From: Acidobacteriota bacterium
GTDB taxonomy: Bacteria > Acidobacteriota > Vicinamibacteria > Vicinamibacterales > UBA8438
Assembly: GCA_003533545.1 (NCBI GenBank)
Contig: DQEK01000380.1
Location: 1-11,601, forward strand
Reading direction: 5' to 3'
DNA: 11,601 nucleotides
The notes beneath the pieces are model-generated. The model saw only the letters and a program-made list of their open reading frames with translations. It did no database searches and had not been told where the DNA came from. Below are positions 1 through 6,167 of this stretch, piece by piece. Position 1 is the stretch's first letter. Each line of letters begins with the position of its first letter. Made by a program: the position numbers and the translations under genes.

Positions 1-1169
1 TGGTCGAACGACACTCGCGGGCCCGCACCGTTCAGGCTCGACTCGGTAGCACCAAAGAACGTCTCGGCGAAGTTTCCAGTGCCGCTGAGCGTGTAGGACC
101 CCCACGAGCCGGTCACGTTACCACCGAAGGTGCGCGATCGGTTTGAGGCATCATAAATGTTCGTGTGGTAAGTCTGCTGGACGGTGATATCCGAGAAATA
201 GTCTATCTGTCCGCGGGCCGTCAATGCGTTTGAGATCCGATGCTGCGCGGTGCCGCGGAGTTCGTAGCTGCGACGGGCGGGGAAGATGGTCTCGCCGGTG
301 CCCGGGCCGAACTGGTCTAGGACGCTCGTCTCGCGTTCATTGAGCCAGTAGGTCCTAACGTTGCCCTGGGACCCTGGTCCGAGTATGTATTGGTAATCCG
401 CACCGAGTCCTTGCCCAGTGGCAGTGAACCAGTCGTGGTAGACCGTGGCGTCGTGGCTGCGGTTCACGGCCCAGAAAAAGGCGTTGCTGATCGAGTTGCC
501 TCGAATTGTAGACGCGCCGTAGGTCGGCATCAGGAAGCCGGTAGCCCGGCCGTCCTCTTGGATTGGGTAGTACATAGCTGGCAAGTAAAACAACGGGACG
601 CCCTTCACGGTTAGCACCGCATTGCGTAGCACCGCGTATTCGTCGAGATTGATCATGAGCGTGGTGGCTTTGACCTCCCACCTAGGGGTAGGTTGCACGC
701 ATGACGTGAAGCCGCCGCGCGTGAGCCGGTACGCGCGTGGACCGGTTTTTTCTATAATTTCGCCCCAGAATCGCATTTCCGGTTCCCGGGGCCCGAACAT
801 GCTGGGTTCGATGTCTTCGACGATAATGGTCGAGCCGCTCGCTTCATAGAATGTGCCCGTCTGGGCCTCGGTATCAAATTCCACCCGGTCAGCCGCGATG
901 CGGTTTCCGTCGGACGTGAACACAACGTTCCCGACCGCGAGCAGACGAGATTCGTCTGAAAACAGATCGACCTGGTCGGCATGGAACTCCCAGGCGGCGT
1001 CGCCCGTGCCGCCGCTCAGTTGCACCTCGTCGGTCCACCGATAGTGGTTCTCCGCGAGTCGTTCAAACAGGAAACTACGTTGCTCACTGATGTCAGCTAT
1101 GGGCTGAGCATGGACCGGCCTGGCCATGACGGCCATGACGAGGCAGCCGAGCAAAATTAGACGAGCCAT
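1..1169 (-). CDS. lptD: LPS-assembly outer-membrane protein LptD (partial, 3' end outside window)
   Basis: The frame is open from an ATG at 1169 to the window edge (389 codons, no stop). LptD is the outer-membrane beta-barrel that, with LptE, inserts lipopolysaccharide into the outer leaflet. Residues 1-21 form a signal peptide ending in VHA, followed by Gln. Residues about 45-190 resemble the OstA/LptA-like jelly roll (AADRVEFDT at 92-100). The stretch after it has the LptD signature: a Cys at 157 followed by W164, then GVPLFYLPAMYYP (190-202) and RATGFLMPTYGAS (208-220), then FFWAVNRSHDAT (231-242) at the start of the barrel. Only one Cys remains in the mature part seen here, so the four-Cys disulfide pattern of E. 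coli LptD is not evident. The ATG was chosen because it gives a complete signal peptide; no Shine-Dalgarno site precedes it. It lies 108 bp downstream of folC on the same strand. The family call is firm. Confidence 0.93.
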   Translation of the reverse strand, partial: MARLILLGCLVMAVMARPVHAQPIADISEQRSFLFERLAENHYRWTDEVQLSGGTGDAAWEFHADQVDLFSDESRLLAVGNVVFTSDGNRIAADRVEFDTEAQTGTFYEASGSTIIVEDIEPSMFGPREPEMRFWGEIIEKTGPRAYRLTRGGFTSCVQPTPRWEVKATTLMINLDEYAVLRNAVLTVKGVPLFYLPAMYYPIQEDGRATGFLMPTYGASTIRGNSISNAFFWAVNRSHDATVYHDWFTATGQGLGADYQYILGPGSQGNVRTYWLNERETSVLDQFGPGTGETIFPARRSYELRGTAQHRISNALTARGQIDYFSDITVQQTYHTNIYDASNRSRTFGGNVTGSWGSYTLSGTGNFAETFFGATESSLNGAGPRVSFD

Positions 1170-1191
1170 GGGAGCAGGAGGGGCATCGCGG

Positions 1192-1208
1192 CACGTCGGG
1201 GTGACGTG
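1192..1208. repeat. Perfect inverted repeat upstream of lptD
   Basis: CACGTC and GACGTG arms of 6 bp flank a 5-nt spacer (GGGGT on the plus strand). The repeat sits 23 nt upstream of the lptD ATG, in the gap after folC. It could fold as a leader hairpin or act as a small dyad operator. No U-tract follows it on the minus strand, so it does not look like an intrinsic terminator. It could be chance. Confidence 0.35.
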
Positions 1209-1277
1209 TCTTGCCAGACTCACGGAGGATATCACGCAGAGACTGCTGAGCCTCGGTTCTATCCGTCAGTCCATCCG

Positions 1278-2579
1278 TTACGCCCCCGGGCGGCTGGGCT
1301 CGGTCGCCGCCAGCAATTCACCCACTAGGAAGATCGAGCCGGTGACACAGACGGTGTCTGCGCCACGTCGGATCGTCTTGATGGCGTCGAGCGGGTCCGC
1401 TGCCGTCGCCACCGGTAGCGACCCTGCCAAACGTCTGACCCGTGTTGCCAGCTCGGCGGCTGGGATGGCTCGAGGGGTGACTGGTGCCGTACAAACGATC
1501 CGCGTGGCGTTCGGCAGCAGCGCCAAAACGATACCGTCGACGTCCTTGTCATCCATGATGCTGAGGACAATCGGCAACCCACCAGGAAAGGTGTTTCGCA
1601 AGTGGGCGCTGAGAGTGACCGCGGCGGCTGGATTGTGGGCCGCGTCGAACAGGATTGTGCCCGTGTTCCGGCTCTGGACTAGATCGAGCCGTCCCGGCCA
1701 CGTGACGCTCGTCAGCCCGTCAACGATTGCCCCCGGAGCGATCCGTACACCGAACTCCGTGAGCGATTCCATCAGTCTCACTGCCCCGATGGCGTTGGTC
1801 ACTTGGTGCGGGCCCGCGAGTCCGAGTTTGAGAGGCCGGTAGACGTGCTGCGGAGTCGTGATTTGGATTTCTCCAGCCGTCAATTCCCCATCCGCAGCAG
1901 TCACCACGGTGTCTTTTGTGGCTTCGACGAGGCGCGCGCGACGCTCCTGACAGATCCTGTTGAATACTGCAACCAACTCGGGCCGCTGCTCGGTGGTGAC
2001 TACGACCATCCCCGGCTTGATGATGCCGGCTTTCTCGTTGGCAATTTTTCCCAGGGTGTGTCCAAGATAATCTTGGTGGTCGAGTCCGATTGACGTGATG
2101 ACGCCGGCGAGCGGATTCACGACGTTGGTCGCATCAAAACGCCCACCTAGGCCCACTTCAAGCAGAGCCAGGTCCACCTTGGTGTGTCGAAACCAAGAGA
2201 GGGCTATGGCGGTGGTCGCTTCAAAAAATGTCGGAGGGTGCGGCAATCGGCCACTCGCGACTAGTCGCTCACTGTGGGCTTGGACGCTCGCCGCTTCCCG
2301 ACGGAGTGCGGATTCCGAGATCACGGTGTCGTCGACGACGAAGCGTTCGGTCACAGAACGCAGGTGCGGTGAGGTGTAGCGGCCCACCCGATATCCGGCC
2401 GAGCGCAGCGCAGCGTCGACCATGGCGACGACCGACCCCTTGCCGTTGGTACCAGCGACGATGAGGCAGCGGTATGTCGATTGCGGGTCGCCCATTGCCC
2501 GAGTGAGCTCTCGGATGGCGTGGAGTCCAGGCTTGATACCGAAGCGATTGAGCGAAAAGAGGTTGCTCAGTGGGTCCAT
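1278..2579 (-). CDS. folC: Folylpolyglutamate synthase / dihydrofolate synthase FolC
   Basis: FolC is a cytoplasmic Mur-ligase-family enzyme. It adds glutamate to tetrahydrofolate with ATP and, in many bacteria, also makes dihydrofolate from dihydropteroate. From the ATG at 2579 the protein is 433 residues, the usual family size. It opens with the family N-terminus FGIKPGL and has the ATP loop AGTNGKGS (42-49). Next come SPHL, LEVGLGGRFDATN (140-152), LDH followed by EKAGI (about 182-186), GPHQVTNA (256-263), WPGRL and DAAHNP (312-317). An in-frame TTG at 2615 would add 12 residues. The ATG is preferred because the added residues do not resemble the family, although neither start has a clear Shine-Dalgarno site. 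It lies between the deoxynucleoside kinase and lptD, probably cotranscribed. Whether it has one or both activities cannot be read from sequence. Confidence 0.95.
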   Translation of the reverse strand: MDPLSNLFSLNRFGIKPGLHAIRELTRAMGDPQSTYRCLIVAGTNGKGSVVAMVDAALRSAGYRVGRYTSPHLRSVTERFVVDDTVISESALRREAASVQAHSERLVASGRLPHPPTFFEATTAIALSWFRHTKVDLALLEVGLGGRFDATNVVNPLAGVITSIGLDHQDYLGHTLGKIANEKAGIIKPGMVVVTTEQRPELVAVFNRICQERRARLVEATKDTVVTAADGELTAGEIQITTPQHVYRPLKLGLAGPHQVTNAIGAVRLMESLTEFGVRIAPGAIVDGLTSVTWPGRLDLVQSRNTGTILFDAAHNPAAAVTLSAHLRNTFPGGLPIVLSIMDDKDVDGIVLALLPNATRIVCTAPVTPRAIPAAELATRVRRLAGSLPVATAADPLDAIKTIRRGADTVCVTGSIFLVGELLAATEPSRPGA

Positions 2580-2602
2580 AGGGGCGGTCCAGGCGGCAAG
2601 GG

Positions 2603-2764
2603 TCAGGAACCGCAAGCCCTGATTGCGTCCGTGCCGTTTTGGAGCGGATCGTTCGTGACGAATCCGGCTTCATACTCTACCCAAAGTTCGTTGTAGAGCA
2701 ATGCACTGAGGCGGGTGCCGGCAAGGGTTGCCCAGCGCCTTCGGGCCAGACAGGTCGATGGCAT
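2603..2764 (-). CDS. Possible small protein, 53 residues, unrecognised
   Basis: An ATG-to-TGA frame of 54 codons fills the gap between the deoxynucleoside kinase and folC. It starts 14 nt after the kinase stop and ends 23 nt before the folC ATG. The N-terminus is basic (CLARRRW at 5-11). The middle is aliphatic and aromatic (ALLYNELWVEYEAGF, 21-35), and the C-terminus is polar. About two thirds of third codon positions are G or C, similar to the neighbours. There is no Shine-Dalgarno site and no family I recognise. The tight fit between two same-strand genes is the main argument for it; the shortness is the main argument against. It may be a chance frame in a spacer. Confidence 0.3.
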   Translation of the reverse strand: MPSTCLARRRWATLAGTRLSALLYNELWVEYEAGFVTNDPLQNGTDAIRACGS

Positions 2765-2777
2765 GGTGTCGGTGCCG

Positions 2778-3506
2778 CTAACGTGGCACGTAGTAGCGCG
2801 TGCCTTGGCCCAGGTCGCCCATCTGCTTTAAGAGATCGTTGATAGCCGATTCACCCCATTCGAGATCGACATGTGAGGTTTCCACGACCAGCAGGGGCGT
2901 CGATTCGTAGTGGAAGAAGAAATGCGTGTACGCCTCGTTTAGCTCCCGCAGATAATCCGGGTCTGGCGGTGTGTCGCCGTCCTCCCGATACTCCCGGTCG
3001 CGCGCCCGGATTCGCCGCTGGAGCGAGTCGGTTGGAATTTGGAGGTATATCACGAGGTCGGGAGGGGCGACGTCTGTCACGAGCAGATCGAAGAGGCGCT
3101 GGTAAATGAATAGTTCGTTGTCATCTAGGTTCAGGTAGGCGTAGACCTTGTCCTTGTCGAACAGGTAGTCCGAAACCGTCTGCTGAGCAAACAAATTGGA
3201 TTGTCGAAGCTCGACCTGTTGGCGATGACGTCGTAGCAGTGAATAGAGCTGAGCTTGAAAGGCGGCACCGGGCCGGCCGGCCTTGAAGTCGTCAAGGAAA
3301 GGGTTGTCCGTGTTGTCGCGCACCAGCTTCGCGTCGAGACGGGCACTCAGTCGCTGAGCGAGCTCGGATTTTCCAACGCCGATCGGACCCTCGATCGCTA
3401 TGTAGCGGAACTCCAAACGACTCAAGTATACCAGTGTGGGGAGGCGACCTTCCTCGCCCACCTGTGCTTCCGGCAGCGACCGTGGTTCAGGGGGCCGTGA
3501 TACCAT
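2778..3506 (-). CDS. Deoxynucleoside kinase (dNK family, deoxyadenosine/deoxyguanosine-type)
   Basis: This is a cytoplasmic nucleoside-salvage kinase that moves the ATP gamma-phosphate to the 5' hydroxyl of a deoxynucleoside. With numbering from the ATG at 3506, the Walker A loop is GPIGVGKS at 40-47. NPFLDDF follows at 68-74. SDYLFDKDKVYA (112-123) is the substrate-pocket segment typical of bacterial dNKs. DLVIYLQ is at 150-156, and the Arg-rich lid RRIRARDREYR is at 164-174. Substrate preference cannot be set from sequence. The 242-residue length includes about 30 Pro/Glu-rich residues before FRYIAIEG, whereas family members usually begin just before that strand. The true start may therefore be TTG at 3425 or 3416, which would also free about 120 bp for divergent promoters. 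It heads the minus-strand block that continues with folC and lptD. Confidence 0.88.
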   Translation of the reverse strand: MVSRPPEPRSLPEAQVGEEGRLPTLVYLSRLEFRYIAIEGPIGVGKSELAQRLSARLDAKLVRDNTDNPFLDDFKAGRPGAAFQAQLYSLLRRHRQQVELRQSNLFAQQTVSDYLFDKDKVYAYLNLDDNELFIYQRLFDLLVTDVAPPDLVIYLQIPTDSLQRRIRARDREYREDGDTPPDPDYLRELNEAYTHFFFHYESTPLLVVETSHVDLEWGESAINDLLKQMGDLGQGTRYYVPR

Positions 3507-3536
3507 GCGTCGGGCTTCAGCCCAGATCCCAGATCG

Positions 3537-5750
3537 ATGACTTCCGTTCGATTCAGACGGCGCCCGCCCGGGGGGGCGCCAGTGCTAATCTCGGCGTTGG
3601 TTCTTGTTTCCTGTGCGACGGTAGCTGTTCCGCCGTCGCAGCCGGAGCTCGCCCAGCCGGCCCCCGTCACGTACGAACAAAAACTCAGTTGGATTCTCCA
3701 GTTGGAGGACCAGCGGATCCTTCGCGACCCGTCAATTGTGGATTCGGAACCGCCGAAGATTGCTCCGCTCCCTTTGATCGATTCTCGGGACGCAGTGGCT
3801 GACTCGGCTGCCCTTGACGTGACGGTGACGCCGCCCGCACCTCTGGCCGTCGCCGACCTCCAGCGCTTAGCCACCGATTCGAGCGCGGCAGTCCGACGCC
3901 GGGCCGTGATCGCCATAGGCCGAGTAGGGTTGGTCGATGGCGTGGAGACATTGGTCAGGGCGCTTGATGATCCACAGATGGAAGTTCGGGAAATGGCGGC
4001 GTTTGGTCTGGGGTTAATTGGCGATGTTTCAGAAGTGGCTCCGTTGACTGCGGCACTCGAAGATGAGTCACCGGTGGTTCAGGCCAGAGCCGCCCAGGCT
4101 CTCGGGAGATTGGGAGCGACTAATGCGACGGAAGCGATCCAGGCGATGGTTGCCAGGCATGTGACGGAGGCTTACGAAGTTGACCCCGAAGACCTCTCCT
4201 ACCCGCAAGCCCCTCGTGTCGAGGCGTTTCAATCTGGACTTTACGCGCTTGCATCACTCGACGCCTATGACGCGCTCGCCGCGACGGTACTTGCTGAGGA
4301 CGGTACCCCGATTCTTTGGTGGTGGCCCGTGGCCCACGCGTTGGGACGCGTCGGCGACTTGAGGGCCCTCGGGCCCCTGAGCGCTCTCGCTGGCATTCAG
4401 GGTAGTGTCGGGGTGGCCATAGCAGCCAGAGGGTTGGGAGCTCTCGGTGACACCGCGGGTCTACCGGCACTGGTAAAACTGCTGGACCCGCGTCGGCGCG
4501 ACCGACGGGTGATTATTAGCGCGGTACGGGCGCTCGCGGAGATCAAGGATGTTAAGGCGGCTCCTGCTCTCCAGCGGTTGTTGCGGATGCCTGATCTCGA
4601 CGCGACGCTGTTGCGCGAACTTGTCGAGGCGTTGGTCGCGGTCCGCGCGCCAGATTCAGCCGAACTCATGATCGAGTTACTAACGCACCCGTCTCCTGTC
4701 TTGCGGGGAGCGGCATTGGGTGGATTGGCGCAGCTTGATTCTGAGCTCTTTTTGCGGACGCTCTCCGGGCTTCCCCCGGACCCGCAATGGCAGGTGAGGG
4801 CGGACCTGGCGGCGTCGTTCATCTATGTCGATCCGGATGTCGCGGCGTTCCGTTTGACGATGCTTCTTGAGGACGAGGACCGACGAGTTGTTCCTGCAGT
4901 ACTCCGAGCGTTGGTCCAGTCCCGTGCCCCAAACTCCCCGAGGGTTTTACTAGATCACTTATTGGATACGGATGTGGTGGTCCGTAAGACGGCGGCCACT
5001 CTGCTGGGTGAGCTTGAGTTGAGGCAGGCGGTCGAGCCATTGGCGACTGCGTACCGCGCGTCGGTCGCCGACTCGTCCTATGTGGCGCGGGCCGCCGCGA
5101 TCGACGCATTAGCCCAGATTGGCGGGAACGTGGCCATCGACACGATTACCGAGGCTCTTGAAGACAAGGACTGGGCGGTTCGTGTTCGAGCGGCAGAACA
5201 TCTCACCGCCCTTGACGAGTCGTCGGACGCGGTTATTGCTATTCGCCCAGCGCTGTCTCGGTTCCCCCTCGAGGTCTATCGATCGCCGGAGCTGATTACG
5301 CCGTCCGTCTCACCCCATGTCTTCATCGAGACGGACCGCGGAACCATACAGCTGGAGTTGTACGTTAACGAAGCGCCGCTCACGGGTGACAATTTTGTGC
5401 GGTTGGCGCGCTCCGGTTTTTACAATGGGCTGCCGGCTCATAGGGTTGTGCCAAACTACGTCGTGCAGGCCGGTGACCCACGCAGTGACAGCGAAGGCGG
5501 TCCGGGCTACACCATTCGAGACGAGTTGAGTCCACTGCCTTACCTGCGGGGAACCGTCGGGATGGCACTGGATTGGCCGGACACGGGGGGCAGCCAGTTT
5601 TTCATTACCACTACGCCACAGCCCCAACTCGACGCACGTTACCCCGTTTTTGCTCACGTGATTGCGGGGATGGAGGTCGTCGACCAACTCGAACCTGGTG
5701 ACATCATCCGAAGGGTGCGAGTCTGGGACGGAACCACCCCACCACAGTAG
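3537..5750 (+). CDS. Lipoprotein with HEAT repeats and C-terminal cyclophilin (peptidyl-prolyl isomerase) domain
   Basis: The basic N-terminus (RFRRR) and hydrophobic stretch end in a lipobox, LVSC at 23-26. Cys26 should therefore be lipidated and the protein anchored to a membrane facing the periplasm; Ala at +2 is compatible with the outer membrane. After a Pro-rich linker, residues about 103-580 are tandem HEAT-like helical repeats of the kind VRRRAVIAIGRVG and VREMAAFGLGLIGD, a protein-binding solenoid. Residues 595-735 form a cyclophilin fold: the catalytic-type Arg is R636 in AHRVVP, with Q644 in VVQAGDP and GSQFFIT at 685-691. Compared with human cyclophilin A, F60 is Tyr641, W121 is Gln697 and H126 is Tyr702. 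The isomerase should be active but probably insensitive to cyclosporin. A likely role is folding or quality control of exported proteins. It is transcribed alone, divergent from the kinase. No Shine-Dalgarno site is visible; the ATG was chosen because it gives an intact lipoprotein signal. Confidence 0.92.
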   Translation: MTSVRFRRRPPGGAPVLISALVLVSCATVAVPPSQPELAQPAPVTYEQKLSWILQLEDQRILRDPSIVDSEPPKIAPLPLIDSRDAVADSAALDVTVTPPAPLAVADLQRLATDSSAAVRRRAVIAIGRVGLVDGVETLVRALDDPQMEVREMAAFGLGLIGDVSEVAPLTAALEDESPVVQARAAQALGRLGATNATEAIQAMVARHVTEAYEVDPEDLSYPQAPRVEAFQSGLYALASLDAYDALAATVLAEDGTPILWWWPVAHALGRVGDLRALGPLSALAGIQGSVGVAIAARGLGALGDTAGLPALVKLLDPRRRDRRVIISAVRALAEIKDVKAAPALQRLLRMPDLDATLLRELVEALVAVRAPDSAELMIELLTHPSPVLRGAALGGLAQLDSELFLRTLSGLPPDPQWQVRADLAASFIYVDPDVAAFRLTMLLEDEDRRVVPAVLRALVQSRAPNSPRVLLDHLLDTDVVVRKTAATLLGELELRQAVEPLATAYRASVADSSYVARAAAIDALAQIGGNVAIDTITEALEDKDWAVRVRAAEHLTALDESSDAVIAIRPALSRFPLEVYRSPELITPSVSPHVFIETDRGTIQLELYVNEAPLTGDNFVRLARSGFYNGLPAHRVVPNYVVQAGDPRSDSEGGPGYTIRDELSPLPYLRGTVGMALDWPDTGGSQFFITTTPQPQLDARYPVFAHVIAGMEVVDQLEPGDIIRRVRVWDGTTPPQ

Positions 5751-5849
5751 GCGCTCAGAACCAAGAGCAGACGTCTTGCGTTAGTGCTTTCCACCCGCGG
5801 GGTCATCCTCCGAGTAATTGGGCTTGGAGGTCAGACAGAAGGTTCGTAC

Positions 5850-5885
5850 AAAAAAAAGGGGGGCGACGAAGCACCCCCCTCTTTT
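5850..5885 (-). terminator. Rho-independent terminator, probably bidirectional
   Basis: Six G (5858-5863) and six C (5874-5879) form a GC stem closed by a 10-nt loop. On the minus strand the stem is followed by eight T, the classic intrinsic terminator, starting about 20 nt after the stop of the Lys-rich gene. On the plus strand the same stem is followed by TCTTTT, so it could also end the cyclophilin transcript about 100 nt after its stop. The 99 bp between that stop and the stem (5751-5849) show nothing else I can support. Confidence 0.88.
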
Positions 5886-5901
5886 CGAAGTTGCGAAAAG
5901 C

Positions 5902-6009
5902 TTAGCGCTTCTTCGCGCCCTTCTTGGCGGCGGCCTTCTTCTTCACGGCCTTCTTCTTCGTTGCCTTCTTCTTGGTCGCCTTCTTCTTTGCTGCTTTCTT
6001 CTTCGCCAT
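5902..6009 (-). CDS. Lys/Ala-rich repeat microprotein (histone H1-like, 35 residues)
   Basis: The frame runs ATG to TAA over 36 codons. The protein is MAKKK followed by five-residue units of the form A-x-KKK (AAKKK, ATKKK, ATKKK, AVKKK). It ends in a degenerate AAAKK, GAKKR. More than half the residues are Lys and there is no acidic, aromatic or hydrophobic-core residue, so it must be unstructured and very basic. Such compositions occur in bacterial histone H1-like C-terminal tails (AlgP, Hc1 and similar) that bind nucleic acids. A nucleoid or RNA-binding role is inferred. Expression is well supported: a perfect AGGAGG lies 4 nt before the ATG, a TTGACA/CATAAT promoter lies about 90 bp upstream, and a strong terminator follows at once. 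It lies downstream of ddl on the same strand but has its own promoter. Standard gene callers with length cut-offs would miss it. Confidence 0.82.
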   Translation of the reverse strand: MAKKKAAKKKATKKKATKKKAVKKKAAAKKGAKKR

Positions 6010-6013
6010 TTGT

Positions 6014-6019
6014 CCTCCT
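6014..6019 (-). promoter_or_regulatory. Consensus Shine-Dalgarno site of the Lys-rich gene
   Basis: AGGAGG sits 4 nt before the ATG at 6009. It is a full match to the anti-Shine-Dalgarno sequence and the only such site in front of any gene in this window. It fixes the start of the short gene and suggests high translation. Confidence 0.85.
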
Positions 6020-6063
6020 GGGTTGGTGCTCAGCGAGTTTACCTGCACCGGAACATCACAACA

Positions 6064-6083
6064 GGTGGGCTGAGCCCCCCACC
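6064..6083 (-). other. Hairpin in the 5' leader of the Lys-rich gene
   Basis: On the minus strand, GGTGGG and CCCACC can pair over an 8-nt loop. This lies within the roughly 80-nt leader between the predicted transcription start and the AGGAGG site. It may stabilise the leader or modulate translation. No known riboswitch fold was recognised. Confidence 0.4.
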
Positions 6084-6099
6084 CTCATACTAGATGTAG

Positions 6100-6127
6100 A
6101 TTATGGATGAGAAAACAGACCTGTCAA
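6100..6127 (-). promoter_or_regulatory. Sigma-70-type promoter of the Lys-rich gene
   Basis: On the minus strand, a perfect -35 TTGACA (6127-6122) and a -10 CATAAT (6105-6100, five of six matches to TATAAT) are separated by 16 bp. Transcription should start near 6093, giving a leader of about 80 nt before the ATG at 6009. It begins about 40 bp after the ddl stop. It is the strongest promoter match seen in the window. Confidence 0.8.
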
Positions 6128-6133
6128 GTGCAA

Positions 6134-6145
6134 TCTTGCGCAAGA
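6134..6145. promoter_or_regulatory. Perfect 12-bp palindrome abutting the -35 box
   Basis: TCTTGCGCAAGA is its own reverse complement. It is centred about 12 bp upstream of the -35 hexamer of the Lys-rich gene and downstream of the ddl stop. Position and symmetry suit binding of a dimeric regulator. No T-tract follows, so it is not a ddl terminator. The regulator is unknown. Confidence 0.35.
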
Positions 6146-6167
6146 GTGAAAACCGTTCTGGGTCTTC

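Noticed and set aside
1157-1186. Nine-codon frame (MPLLLPWLV) overlapping the lptD start
   Set aside because: It could be an upstream ORF, but it has no ribosome site and such short frames are frequent by chance.
1126-1842. Long plus-strand frame of 238 codons
   Set aside because: It is antisense to folC and the lptD start, Ser/Arg/Ala-rich without any family motif; a shadow of the folC codon pattern.
3422-3916. Minus-strand frame of 164 codons over the start of the lipoprotein gene
   Set aside because: It is antisense to a well-supported gene, low in complexity and has no recognisable domain.
5751-5849. tRNA-like GGTTCG and a GGAGG-ATG on the minus strand
   Set aside because: No acceptor stem or anticodon arm can be drawn, and the short minus-strand frame from 5806 runs antisense into the cyclophilin gene without a recognisable product.
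5784-6110. Ser/Leu-rich plus-strand frames over 5784-6110
   Set aside because: They are antisense translations of the Lys codons (AAG gives CTT) and cross a strong terminator; the minus-strand frame has the promoter and ribosome site.
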